64,000 nucleotides of DNA from Marinobacter sp. LA51. Its GTDB lineage: Bacteria > Pseudomonadota > Gammaproteobacteria > Pseudomonadales > Oleiphilaceae. The DNA lies in contig NZ_AP028070.1 of NCBI RefSeq assembly GCF_030297175.1, positions 1,922,001 to 1,986,000 of the forward strand, read 5' to 3'. Position 1 is the first letter of the stretch. Each line of letters starts with the position of its first letter. This document shows, one piece after another, positions 1-8,583 of the stretch. The notes under the pieces were generated by a model. It did not search any database. It was not told the origin of the DNA and was given only the letters and a program-made list of their open reading frames with translations. The position numbers and the translations under genes were made by a program.

Positions 1-246
1 CAGTGTGGGCAGAAAATTGCTCTGCTGCTGAGCGGCCATGGCGATTTTGGCCAGCAGGCCCAGTGTGGTGCTATCGATGATCTCGGTTTCAGTGAGATCG
101 ATCACCACGGTCTTGAATTCAGGGTCCTGAGTAATGGACTCAACCAGATTGTCCAGCGTTGAACACAGGTTCAGCCGGATTTCTCCAATAAACTTCAGGA
201 CATAAATGCCCTGTTTTTCAGCTTGCAGGATCTTATAACCAGCCAT
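1..246 (-). CDS. STAS-domain anti-sigma factor antagonist (partial, C-terminus outside window)
   Basis: The first 82 codons are visible, running off the left edge. They fit a STAS domain of the SpoIIAA/HsbA type: a beta strand, then the signature I-D-S-T around residues 57-60, whose serine (about residue 59) is the usual phosphorylation site, followed by a helix with TLGLLAKIA. In this family the unphosphorylated protein binds a partner and releases another; phosphorylation by a kinase and dephosphorylation by a PP2C phosphatase set the switch. It starts 14 bp after the stop of the PP2C response regulator on the same strand, so the two are very likely co-transcribed and act together. The exact downstream partner (anti-sigma factor, FlgM or diguanylate cyclase, as for HsbA) cannot be told from this fragment. 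Confidence 0.85.
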   Translation of the reverse strand, partial: MAGYKILQAEKQGIYVLKFIGEIRLNLCSTLDNLVESITQDPEFKTVVIDLTETEIIDSTTLGLLAKIAMAAQQQSNFLPTL

Positions 247-260
247 GCTTCACACTGCCA

Positions 261-1469
261 CTATTTCGACGACCTGTTGACTGAATCCATTATGGCGTCA
301 GTTACCGAGACGATCGCTATATCATCCGGTAATTCCGTGATCTCGTCGAGATTTAGAGCCTCGCTCAAGGAGGCGATAGTGTGACGACCTCCAGACACGA
401 GTTCAAGTAGTGTCCTTTCCTTTTCATCCAGGCTTTTTGCCGGAATGACCTCTAATATTCCGTCCGAGAACAGGGTTAGCCGGAACGGTTTATCCAGGGG
501 GATTTCGTAAACCTCCCACGTTGGGGTCTCGAAAAGCCCCACTGGCAGGCCACTTCCCTCGAGAAACGCCGCTTCTCCACCCTCGAATGAAAGAATTGGC
601 ATCGGAAAATGGGCCCCCACTGCATACGTCAATGTACGCTCAGCGATGGAGATAATGCCAACAAATACGGTTACGTGTTTGCCGAGACCCGTATCGAGCA
701 GTTCTGAATTGATGCGTTCCAGAAAACGGTCGGGGTACAAAATGTCGTCGCTTGAATGCCTGCGGAGATTGCGCTGCAACCGGTTGGTCAGGTTTTTCAG
801 CAATACCGTCACGAACGCAGAACTGGCGCCATGGCCCGACACATCTGCGATGTACACCAGAACCTGATTGGGAGAAATCTGGAAATAGTCCAGAAAATCG
901 CCACTCAAGTACAGCGACGGTTTGATCAGGTGGTCGACCTTCAGGCCGGCCACGTCCTGAACGTGATCCGGGAGCATTCTTAACTGCACTTTCCGGCCAG
1001 CCCGCTGATCAGCCCGCAGTTCGGCGATGCCATTGCGCAGATCACGGTTGGCTTCTTCCAGTTCCTGGCGATACAACTGGTTGAGCCGATTCACCCGGAC
1101 CCGATCAAACAACTTTTCAATCACGTCGTCCAACGCGCCCTTATCGTTATTGCAGGGCTTGAGGACAAAGTCGGCGGCCCCGGCCCTGAGCGCGCTAACA
1201 ACGTCGGCACTGGACTCGCTGGTGGAACAGCAGACAATAGGAGCGAAAACATCCGCCTCTTCCAGCCTGGTGGCCAGATCTTTAATCGCAGCTGGCGGCA
1301 GGTCTGCAAAGATGACGTCAGGAGCATTGTCATCGAACAGGGTCTTGGCGGAGGCAAGGCTGGGAGAACCGGAAACGTAAAACCCTCTAGCTTCCAGGTA
1401 GCGAGACAGATCCGTGCGAGCCGTTTCGTCGACATCAATAATGAGTATGCGCTCGGTGCGCGAGGTCAT
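261..1469 (-). CDS. Response regulator with PP2C/SpoIIE-type serine phosphatase output (HsbR/RssB-like)
   Basis: A 402-residue fusion. Residues 1-120 form a receiver domain with the acidic pocket IIDVDE (10-15), the phospho-acceptor Asp56 in FADLPP and the conserved lysine in FVLKP near 104. A charged helical linker (about 125-165), probably a signalling coiled coil, leads to a PP2C/SpoIIE phosphatase domain with metal-binding aspartates in GDFLDY, DVSGHG and SDG. Known relatives dephosphorylate a STAS-domain partner when the receiver is activated, and a STAS gene follows directly. In Pseudomonas the equivalent pair HsbR-HsbA tunes flagella and biofilm formation. That role is by analogy; no histidine kinase lies in the window. 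The gene is divergent from the HD-domain gene across about 115 bp. Confidence 0.88.
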   Translation of the reverse strand: MTSRTERILIIDVDETARTDLSRYLEARGFYVSGSPSLASAKTLFDDNAPDVIFADLPPAAIKDLATRLEEADVFAPIVCCSTSESSADVVSALRAGAADFVLKPCNNDKGALDDVIEKLFDRVRVNRLNQLYRQELEEANRDLRNGIAELRADQRAGRKVQLRMLPDHVQDVAGLKVDHLIKPSLYLSGDFLDYFQISPNQVLVYIADVSGHGASSAFVTVLLKNLTNRLQRNLRRHSSDDILYPDRFLERINSELLDTGLGKHVTVFVGIISIAERTLTYAVGAHFPMPILSFEGGEAAFLEGSGLPVGLFETPTWEVYEIPLDKPFRLTLFSDGILEVIPAKSLDEKERTLLELVSGGRHTIASLSEALNLDEITELPDDIAIVSVTDAIMDSVNRSSK

Positions 1470-1584
1470 GGCTACTGCCCTAAGCTACCAGCGATAAAAG
1501 AAAAAATGGCGTTAATACGCCTATTCTGGCACGACCCTGTGATATAACAAGGCCAGTTTGATGAATTTGGAGGGGAATTCGGCG

Positions 1585-3078
1585 ATGAGACGAGCGGTAA
1601 ACGATTTACTTGGCGCTTATGACAAGCTGATCATGGATCCGGTTCATGGCGGAATCCCACTCTACCGGCACGAAATCCAAGTGATCGACCACCCGCTGTT
1701 CCAGCGCCTCAGGAACATCTGCCAGAACGATATCCTGAGCCTGGTCTTTCCAGGTGCCACCCATTCCCGTTTTCTGCACAGCATCGGCGTGATGCATGTG
1801 GGCAGTCGCATGTTCCGCTCGATGATTGACGCCTACCTGCGCGAGCGGCAACTCAGCGACCTCACCGATCTCAGTCTGAGCCAGCTGGATGCCATCGACT
1901 ACCTGGCGAAAACTATTCGGCTTGGCTGCCTGCTGCACGATAGCGGACACTCCAGCTTTTCCCACCAGTTTACCCAGGCCCGTCGCATTCGGGCACTGAT
2001 GTCACGCGCCGGCCGTTTTGCCGACCTCTGGACAGGTGTGGACTTTTCCGCTTACCACGGTGAGGAGCCGGCAGAACTTGAGCACGAACACTATTCGGTG
2101 CGCGTGGCCCATGACGTACTGTCCGCGGTGGACCTCGACTGCGCTGGCCTCCATGCCCGGGATGTCATCGGCATCATGGAAACCACCGACGTTAAGCCCA
2201 GCGAAACCTTTTGCCGCCATGCCCAGACCTTCTGGGCCTTCATTGCCGGTGAAGACGCGGAATCCGCCTCACTGATCGGTCGGGATGTTCCGCGGATGGT
2301 CATGGACCTGCTGAAATCGATTGTCTCTGGTGAAATTGATGCCGACCGCGCTGATTACATGCTCAGGGACGGGTTTCACTCCTCAGTCACCATCGGTGGC
2401 TTTAATCTGGACCACCTGTTAAGCAACCTGCGTTTTGGCTGGGACGTGACCGAGCCCTGGCTGGGCCTGGCGATTACCCAGAAAGGTCTGGGGGCGCTGG
2501 AGGATTTCGTTTACAGCCGGCATCAGATGTATCGCAAGGTCTACGCCCACAAGACCGCGCTGGGGTTTGACTGGCTCTTAAGGGAGGCGATCAATGAGGT
2601 GCTCGAGGACCCCGAGAATTTCGACTGGGTGGATACCTGCCTGAGCGATATGCGCTACTTCGCGGAACTGACCGATAACTTTTTCTGGGAAGCGTTCCGG
2701 AAAGTGGCCCGCAAGCATCCCAGTAGCTTTTCGTTCTGCATAGTGAACCGCATTAAGCTGGACCACCTCGATACCCGAGAAGACCTGAGCGAACGTGGCA
2801 TCGAACGCCATAGCGCCTGGCTGGCGCAGGAGCTGGGGCTCGATGCGGAGAAAGTCGTCACCTGCTCGATGCGGGCTCGCTTCTCCAATATTCAGGACAA
2901 CTTTAATGGCATTAAAGTACTGACCCGTGCCCCCATCACCCGGAAACGGTCGGTCAAGAAGATCACCGATGTCAGCGCTTTCTTCAGCAAATTCCGCGAC
3001 GGCACCATCACGCATTTCTATACCCGGCCGACGGTGACTGCCACCGACGACCGTGATCGTTCCAGCAGCGAGTTCTAG
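1585..3078 (+). CDS. HD-domain phosphohydrolase (dNTPase/SAMHD1-like superfamily)
   Basis: About 497 residues. An N-terminal HD-superfamily core carries His60 and His65 (THSRFLHS), the metal-binding HDSGH at 118-122 and the downstream Asp in DADRADYMLRD. This arrangement is typical of bacterial relatives of dGTP triphosphohydrolase and SAMHD1. The substrate is not predictable; nucleotide hydrolysis is the family expectation. I chose the ATG at 1585 because a strong GGAGGGG lies about 9 bp upstream. In-frame TTG and ATG codons at 1558 and 1561 would add 8-9 residues but lack a ribosome site. The last codons overlap the convergent FAD oxidoreductase gene by 4 bp. The long C-terminal part (about 300-497) shows no motif I recognise. 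Confidence 0.85.
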   Translation: MRRAVNDLLGAYDKLIMDPVHGGIPLYRHEIQVIDHPLFQRLRNICQNDILSLVFPGATHSRFLHSIGVMHVGSRMFRSMIDAYLRERQLSDLTDLSLSQLDAIDYLAKTIRLGCLLHDSGHSSFSHQFTQARRIRALMSRAGRFADLWTGVDFSAYHGEEPAELEHEHYSVRVAHDVLSAVDLDCAGLHARDVIGIMETTDVKPSETFCRHAQTFWAFIAGEDAESASLIGRDVPRMVMDLLKSIVSGEIDADRADYMLRDGFHSSVTIGGFNLDHLLSNLRFGWDVTEPWLGLAITQKGLGALEDFVYSRHQMYRKVYAHKTALGFDWLLREAINEVLEDPENFDWVDTCLSDMRYFAELTDNFFWEAFRKVARKHPSSFSFCIVNRIKLDHLDTREDLSERGIERHSAWLAQELGLDAEKVVTCSMRARFSNIQDNFNGIKVLTRAPITRKRSVKKITDVSAFFSKFRDGTITHFYTRPTVTATDDRDRSSSEF

Positions 3079-4094
3079 CGGTCTGCCGTCATCGCCGCGA
3101 CCAGACTGCTGGCACTGTCAAAAGCACCCTCCAATCGCCCACCGGACAACCAGTCTCCGGCGATACCTATGCGGTTATCGGCAAACCACAGGTGCCCGGG
3201 CTGATCACCATCCCGAGAGCGGGCGTACAGCCACCGATGCGTGACCAGGTTGTCCGGCTCAGCACTGAACCCGGTCAGCTCCCGGAAAGCATCGACCATC
3301 AGTGCCGCGACCCGCTCGGCAGGAGTTTCCACATGTTGCTCAGTCCACTCCGGATTGGCGTGCAGTACCCACCAGTGTCCGTCGTCATTTCGTCCCGGCT
3401 TGCTGGAGTTGTTGGCAAGCCAATAAAGCACCGGGTGTTCAACCCTCATGCCCTCGTGGTGGGGCCAGGGCGAGGTTTCGAAATGGGCTGCTACCGCCCA
3501 GCAAGGCAACACCTTCTGTACCGGCTGCTCCAGTTCCGCCACAAGGTTGGAAAGCTGACTGTTTGCCAGTAGGGTTTGGGCTTGTGCCGGGGGCGCGGTA
3601 ATGATGACCTGGTCAAAGGTACCCAAAAAATTGCCTTCGGTGTCGACCAACAGCCATTGATCGCCTGAACGTTCGAGCCGCTCGACCCGGGTTTCAGCGG
3701 TTACGTCGACATGGGCAGACAATGCTCGGGTGATTGCGGTCATTCTGGGCGCACCGACGTAGCGGGGTTCGTCCGAAAAGCTACCCCAATTACCAGATTC
3801 ATCAAGGAATCCAAACCGACCCGGCCAGATCGCGAAGCTCTGTTCGCCTGCAAATTTCCGAAGAAAGGGCAGAAACTCAGGATTCCGGGAAGTGAAGTAC
3901 TGGGCGCCAACGTCAGCGGAGCCGCCTGGCACCCGCTTGGCGGCAAGCCTGCCACCGGGACCCCGGCTTTTCTCGAACACCTTTACGTCATGTCCTTGTT
4001 GTTGCAGCCGAATTCCGGCCGTCAAACCGGACAGACCTGAACCAACGATGGCTACCCGGCGTATAACAGGCATCTGAGCTGACTGATTATTCAT
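3075..4094 (-). CDS. NAD(P)/FAD-dependent amine-oxidase-family oxidoreductase (renalase-like)
   Basis: A 339-residue flavoprotein. The N-terminal dinucleotide-binding motif GSGLSG (about 18-23) is followed by the acidic residue ending beta-2 (VFEKS) and by GPGGRLA, which is typical of renalase-like amine oxidases. The C-terminal FAD motif is near GIAGDWLSGGRLEGA. Such proteins oxidise reduced pyridine nucleotide isomers or unknown small molecules; the substrate here is open. It is convergent with the HD gene, overlapping by 4 bp, and divergent from the desaturase operon across 70 bp. Since that operon encodes a second FAD oxidoreductase, a role in the same lipid or oxidative-stress response is possible but unproven. 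A second in-frame ATG seven codons in (MPVIRRV) is an alternative start. Confidence 0.82.
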   Translation of the reverse strand: MNNQSAQMPVIRRVAIVGSGLSGLTAGIRLQQQGHDVKVFEKSRGPGGRLAAKRVPGGSADVGAQYFTSRNPEFLPFLRKFAGEQSFAIWPGRFGFLDESGNWGSFSDEPRYVGAPRMTAITRALSAHVDVTAETRVERLERSGDQWLLVDTEGNFLGTFDQVIITAPPAQAQTLLANSQLSNLVAELEQPVQKVLPCWAVAAHFETSPWPHHEGMRVEHPVLYWLANNSSKPGRNDDGHWWVLHANPEWTEQHVETPAERVAALMVDAFRELTGFSAEPDNLVTHRWLYARSRDGDQPGHLWFADNRIGIAGDWLSGGRLEGAFDSASSLVAAMTADR

Positions 4095-4164
4095 GATCTA
4101 TTGTGCATCCAAAGTAACAAGTTAGAACGTACAACCCTGCAAGCGTTTCGTTCAGCCCTATTGA

Positions 4165-5169
4165 ATGATCACGCTTTCGAGATTCATTCTAGGAAACAAA
4201 GGCAAACAGGGTATGACCCGAGTGCAAAACTGGCTTACAAACATTCTGAGGTGGTTCGACGCCTCTGCAGGTTCGGATCACATTAATACCAGCTCCCGCG
4301 CCTTCAACTTTATCCGTGTAATTCCGTTCCTGGCGCTGCATGTGGCGTGCTTTTTAGCGTTGTATACCGGAGTCAGCCCTTTCGCGGCCACGTTCGCGTT
4401 CGTGTTTTTCCTGGTACGGATGTTTGCCATCACCGGCTTCTATCACCGGTATTTCGCTCACAAAACCTTTAAAACCAGTCGACCAGCCCAGTTTATCTTT
4501 GCCCTGCTCGGCGCCAGTGCGGCTCAACGCGGGCCATTGTGGTGGGCCGCTCACCACCGGCATCACCACCAGCACTCCGACCAAGAGCAGGACCTGCACT
4601 CCCCACATCAAGGCGGGTTCTGGTGGTCTCACGTGGGCTGGTTCACTTGCGATGCAGGCTTCGCTATGGATGAGCGCCGGGTAAAGGACTGGATGAAGTT
4701 CCCGGAGCTTCGATTCATTAACCGGTTCGACGCGGTCGTTCCGGCCGTGGCTGCGGTAAGCATCTTCGGGCTCGGTGAAGCCTTGGCGCATTGGGCGCCG
4801 GGCTTGGGCACTGACGGGCTTCAGCTTCTGGTCTGGGGTTTCTTCATCTCAACCGTGGCTTTGTTCCATGCGACCGTCTCGATCAATTCGCTTTCCCATG
4901 TCTGGGGCAAGCGCCGTTTCGAGACGTCTGATGGCAGCCGCAACAACTTCTGGCTGGCACTGCTAACGCTGGGCGAAGGTTGGCATAACAACCATCATCG
5001 CTGGCCACAGACTGTACGCCAGGGCTTTCGTTGGTACGAAATCGATGTGACCTGGTATGGCCTGTGGCTGCTGTCCCGCCTCGGCATAATCTGGGAGCTA
5101 AAGCCAATTCCCAAACACATTCAGGAAGAAACCCGTCAACTGGACAAAGCGAGGAGGACACGAGCATGA
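4165..5169 (+). CDS. Membrane fatty-acid (acyl-CoA-type) desaturase
   Basis: A 334-residue integral-membrane di-iron desaturase. All three histidine boxes are present: HRYFAH (94-99), HHRHHH (130-135) and HNNHH (274-278), with hydrophobic segments around 50-90, 188-210 and 220-240. It introduces a cis double bond into acyl chains using O2 and electrons from a ferredoxin or cytochrome b5-like donor. It opens an operon of eight genes; its stop overlaps the next start (ATGA at 5166). The start is uncertain: the ATG at 4165 has no clear ribosome site, and an in-frame ATG at 4213 (MTRVQNW) gives 318 residues and is equally plausible. Confidence 0.9.
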   Translation: MITLSRFILGNKGKQGMTRVQNWLTNILRWFDASAGSDHINTSSRAFNFIRVIPFLALHVACFLALYTGVSPFAATFAFVFFLVRMFAITGFYHRYFAHKTFKTSRPAQFIFALLGASAAQRGPLWWAAHHRHHHQHSDQEQDLHSPHQGGFWWSHVGWFTCDAGFAMDERRVKDWMKFPELRFINRFDAVVPAVAAVSIFGLGEALAHWAPGLGTDGLQLLVWGFFISTVALFHATVSINSLSHVWGKRRFETSDGSRNNFWLALLTLGEGWHNNHHRWPQTVRQGFRWYEIDVTWYGLWLLSRLGIIWELKPIPKHIQEETRQLDKARRTRA

Positions 5170-5633
5170 AAACCGCCTCAGCCATAGAAGTCGGATCGCA
5201 GGATTCCGCGGTGCCAGCCACTCTGGCTCAGTTCACGCAGTTGTTCAACGAATTGGACAAGGGAAACCTGAACAAGCTGTCGGAAGTCTACAGTGAAGAT
5301 GTGCAGTTCCAGGATCCTCTGGGCGCTGTTCACGGTCTGGATCAGCTTACCCACTATTTCGCCGGGGCGTATTCCAACGTCATCAGCTGCCGTTTCGATT
5401 TCTCCGAACCAGTAACGCAGGGGGCCACCATAGCCATTCCCTGGGTTATGCACCTGCGCCACAAACGCATTAAAAGGGGCCGTGAAATCATGGTGGATGG
5501 CATCAGCCACCTACGGGTACGGGATGGCAAGGTCTGCTTCCACCGGGATTATTTCGACGCCGGTCAGTTGCTGTATGAGAATCTCCCCCTCGTTGGCCGC
5601 ATTATCCGTTTCATAAAGGGATACGCCGGATGA
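5166..5633 (+). CDS. NTF2-like/SnoaL-fold protein of the lipid-modification operon
   Basis: 155 residues from the ATG at 5166, which overlaps the desaturase stop. The sequence has the look of an NTF2/SnoaL-like cone fold: an N-terminal helix (FTQLFNELDKGNLNKL), the early YSEDVQFQDPLG strand-turn that usually lines the pocket, and a C-terminal strand with ISHLRVRDGKVCFHRDYFD. Members bind or isomerise small hydrophobic molecules or simply act as accessory subunits. It ends with the overlap ATGA at 5630, so translation is coupled to the SDR gene. Homologues recur in this position next to SDR, FAD oxidoreductase, DUF1365 and CFA-type genes in gammaproteobacteria. The specific function is unknown. 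Confidence 0.78.
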   Translation: MKTASAIEVGSQDSAVPATLAQFTQLFNELDKGNLNKLSEVYSEDVQFQDPLGAVHGLDQLTHYFAGAYSNVISCRFDFSEPVTQGATIAIPWVMHLRHKRIKRGREIMVDGISHLRVRDGKVCFHRDYFDAGQLLYENLPLVGRIIRFIKGYAG

Positions 5634-6415
5634 GTGAACGTCTGCAAAGCAAATCCAACATCTGGATTACCGGAGCGAGCTCTGGCATTGGCGAGGCCGT
5701 AACCCAGGCGCTCACCCGTGGTGGTCACAATCTGGTCATAACCGGACGTCGCCAGCAACCTCTGGAAGATCTCAGGGCCGCGGCACCGGAGAGGATCATC
5801 GCGGCCGCAGGTGACACCACCAGCAAAGAAGACCTGAAATCGATTGCCAACGTGCTCGAGGATCAGGGCGATCTGCACATGGCGATTCTGAACGCGGGTA
5901 CCTGCGAGTACCTGGACATCACCCACTACGACAGTGATGTGATCGAAAAGAACATTCACACCAATGTGATTGGCACCGCGCGCTGTGTGGACATTGCCCT
6001 GCCCGCTCTGCGCCGCACCCGCGCCAAGGGCTTGCCGGCAACACTGGTGATTGTCAGCTCCTCCGCCTGGTGGTTTCCGTTCGGACGAGCCGAAGGCTAT
6101 GGCGCCTCGAAAGCGGCATTGACCTATTTTGCCCAGGCCTTGAGAGCAGACCTGGCTAAAGAAGGTATCGACGTGGTCGTGGTATCGCCGGGCTTCGTAA
6201 AAACGCCCCTGACCGACCGTAACGACTTCCCAATGCCCTTTCTCGTGACTGCAGACGATGCTGCCGAACGGATCGTGGCCGGCCTGGCCAAGGGCAAGAA
6301 TGAAATCGCCTTTCCCAAGCGCTTTACGTGGATGCTTCGAACCCTTGGAGCATTGCCGCAGAAGGCGATTGATCGCATGGCGGCGAGCATGGCACGGAAG
6401 AGCACGAACAAATAA
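5630..6415 (+). CDS. Short-chain dehydrogenase/reductase
   Basis: A classical SDR of 261 residues. The cofactor motif TGASSGIG is at 14-21, an NAG-type motif (LNAGTCEY) in the middle, and the catalytic Ser-Tyr-Lys triad in VIVSSSAWW and YGASKAA, followed by SPGFVKTPL. The arginines after the second beta strand (TGRRQQ) suggest NADPH preference. The C-terminal segment (about 230-250) is basic and hydrophobic and may touch the membrane. It overlaps the NTF2-like gene by 4 bp and lies 15 bp before the FAD oxidoreductase gene. By context it should reduce or oxidise a lipid carbonyl or alcohol; no substrate is shown by sequence. Confidence 0.88.
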   Translation: MSERLQSKSNIWITGASSGIGEAVTQALTRGGHNLVITGRRQQPLEDLRAAAPERIIAAAGDTTSKEDLKSIANVLEDQGDLHMAILNAGTCEYLDITHYDSDVIEKNIHTNVIGTARCVDIALPALRRTRAKGLPATLVIVSSSAWWFPFGRAEGYGASKAALTYFAQALRADLAKEGIDVVVVSPGFVKTPLTDRNDFPMPFLVTADDAAERIVAGLAKGKNEIAFPKRFTWMLRTLGALPQKAIDRMAASMARKSTNK

Positions 6416-6430
6416 CTAGGAATCCTTTGA

Positions 6431-7696
6431 ATGACTAACGAACGTCAGCGTATTGCTGTCATTGGTGCCGGCGTTTCCGGCCTTACCGCAGCCTGGCAAC
6501 TGGCCGAAAAGCACGATGTTCAGCTTTTTGAGGCTGGCGATTACGCCGGCGGCCATACCAACACCGAGCAGGTGGAAGCAGGCGGCCGCACCTGGCCGGT
6601 CAATACCGGTTTCATCGTGTTTAACGACTGGACCTACCCTAACTTCATCAAGCTGATGGACCGCTTGGGCGTGGCGTCTGAAAAGAGCGACATGAGCTTC
6701 AGCGTCGATTGCAACGCCTCGGGCCTGCAATACAACGGCACCAGCCTTAATACCCTGTTTGCTCAGCGAAAGAACCTGCTGAATCTGCCGTTCCTGAAGA
6801 TGATCCGGGAAATCCTGCGGTTCAACAAGGAAACCAAGGAAGATCTGGATTCGGGTGCCATCAACGATGACGAAAGCCTGGGCGAGTATCTGAACCGTAA
6901 TGGCTATTCCCGTTACTTCCGTCGTTTCTATATCGTACCCATGGGGGCGGCCATCTGGTCCGCACCGGAGATCGTGCTCGAGCAGTTCCCCATTCGCTTC
7001 TTCCTGCAGTTTTTCAACAACCACGGTATGCTGTCCGTGGATGACCGGCCCACATGGCGAGTCATTTCAGGAGGCTCGGCCCAGTACGTTGCCAAGATGA
7101 TGGAGCGCCTGGGCGATCGCACACACCTGAACAGCCCCGTTGAACGCATTCAGCGAGACGACCACGGTGTCGACGTGACCGTGGGCGGCGAAGTGCATCG
7201 GTTCGACCAGGTGGTACTGGCGTGTCACAGCGATCAGGCCCTGGCCATGCTGGACGATGCCACCGAAAAGGAAAATGAAATCCTGGGCGCCATCGGTTTC
7301 CAGCAGAACGACGTGGTGCTGCACACTGACAGCAGCGTTCTGCCCGATACCCGGCGCGCTTGGGCCGCCTGGAATTACTACATGCCAACCCACAGTACCG
7401 AGCCGGTCTCTGTGACTTACAACATGAACATACTGCAGAACTTTGATGAGGCTCCGGAGACCTTCTGCGTGACCCTGAACCGCAGTCACGACATTGCGCC
7501 GGAAAAGATCATCAAACAGTTCAGCTATGCTCACCCGGTTTTCACCATGGGTGCCGTGGCAGCTCAATCCCGTTACGACGAAATTGGCAACCAGAACCGC
7601 ACCCATTTCTGTGGCGCCTACTGGTTCAACGGATTTCATGAGGACGGGGTACGCAGCGCTCTGCGTGTGACCAAGGCGTTCGGGCTGGAGTTGTAG
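6431..7696 (+). CDS. FAD-dependent oxidoreductase (amine oxidase/phytoene-desaturase-like) linked to lipid modification
   Basis: 421 residues. GAGVSG at 12-17 with the acidic end of beta-2 (LFEAGDYAGGH) forms the FAD Rossmann site. The family usually sits beside DUF1365 and a cyclopropane-synthase-like methyltransferase, exactly as here. It resembles the flavoproteins often annotated as NAD/FAD-binding or cyclopropane-associated. In alphaproteobacteria, clusters of this type belong to singlet-oxygen (RpoE/ChrR) regulons and include enzymes acting on phospholipid acyl chains. A role as an acyl-chain oxidoreductase is inference. The ribosome site AGGAA precedes the ATG by about 8 bp; the stop is 2 bp before the next start. 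Confidence 0.87.
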   Translation: MTNERQRIAVIGAGVSGLTAAWQLAEKHDVQLFEAGDYAGGHTNTEQVEAGGRTWPVNTGFIVFNDWTYPNFIKLMDRLGVASEKSDMSFSVDCNASGLQYNGTSLNTLFAQRKNLLNLPFLKMIREILRFNKETKEDLDSGAINDDESLGEYLNRNGYSRYFRRFYIVPMGAAIWSAPEIVLEQFPIRFFLQFFNNHGMLSVDDRPTWRVISGGSAQYVAKMMERLGDRTHLNSPVERIQRDDHGVDVTVGGEVHRFDQVVLACHSDQALAMLDDATEKENEILGAIGFQQNDVVLHTDSSVLPDTRRAWAAWNYYMPTHSTEPVSVTYNMNILQNFDEAPETFCVTLNRSHDIAPEKIIKQFSYAHPVFTMGAVAAQSRYDEIGNQNRTHFCGAYWFNGFHEDGVRSALRVTKAFGLEL

Positions 7697-7698
7697 CA

Positions 7699-8583
7699 AT
7701 GAACAGCCAATGGCTTGAGGGTACAGTTCGCCACCGTCGGAAATTTCCGGTCAGCCACGAGTTTCAGTACAGTACGGGCATGCTCGCGCTTGATCTGGAC
7801 GAATGGGACCAGGTTACGCAGACCAGCCCTCTGTTTTCACTGGAACGCTTCAACTGGTTGTCACTGCGTCGCAGCGATTATTTTCAACCGGAGGCTGGCT
7901 CACTCTCTGATGCGGTCCGAGATCAGGTTGAAACCGCCACCGGCTGGCGTCCCGACGGAGCCGTCGAGCTGGTGACCCACCCTCGATACTTTGGATACGT
8001 GTTCAATCCGGTCAGTTTCTACTTCTGTTACCGCCCCGGCGATAACCCACTGGATGGCCCGGTGCCGAAAGTCATCATGGCCCAGATCTCCAACACGCCC
8101 TGGCACGAATGCCATGTGTATTGCATGGAAACACTGCACGAAGGCGCCAATGCCCAGGGCTGGCACAGTGAACGGTTTGAGTTCAGCAAGCGTTTTCATG
8201 TATCGCCGTTCAACGGCATGGAGCAGCACTACCAGTGGACATTCAGCTTCAGAGGTCCCGACCTGCGCATTCACATGAATGTTCTGGAAGCCGAAAAAAA
8301 ACATTTTGATGCCACCTTGGTAGTCCATCGCACCCCCCTGACCCGTAAGGAAGTACATAGAAGTTTGCGAAAGTTTCCGATGGAAGCGATCAAGGTGACA
8401 GCCGGGATTTACTGGCACGCCCTGAAGCTGAAAGTGAAAGGCGCGCCCTTTTACACTCACCCGGACAAACTCCCCGCAGACAATCCCAGCCACAAACAGG
8501 GCAACAGCGATGCCGGCCTGGACGTGACCAGTGCCGAGCGCAGTAACAATAAATCTGGAAGGGTAAGTTCATGGAGAACCTGA
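7699..8583 (+). CDS. DUF1365 family protein
   Basis: 294 residues, a full-length DUF1365 protein: an N-terminal HRRKFPVSHEFQY-like segment, a central NPVSFYFCYRP stretch, the aromatic-rich FNGMEQHYQW region and a C-terminal GIYWHALKLKVKGAPFYTHP signature. The family has no assigned biochemical role but is almost always next to the FAD oxidoreductase and CFA-type methyltransferase found here, so it probably works on the same acyl chain or product. The last 20 residues are polar and low in conservation-type features. It overlaps the downstream methyltransferase start by 13 bp, implying coupled translation. Confidence 0.88.
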   Translation: MNSQWLEGTVRHRRKFPVSHEFQYSTGMLALDLDEWDQVTQTSPLFSLERFNWLSLRRSDYFQPEAGSLSDAVRDQVETATGWRPDGAVELVTHPRYFGYVFNPVSFYFCYRPGDNPLDGPVPKVIMAQISNTPWHECHVYCMETLHEGANAQGWHSERFEFSKRFHVSPFNGMEQHYQWTFSFRGPDLRIHMNVLEAEKKHFDATLVVHRTPLTRKEVHRSLRKFPMEAIKVTAGIYWHALKLKVKGAPFYTHPDKLPADNPSHKQGNSDAGLDVTSAERSNNKSGRVSSWRT

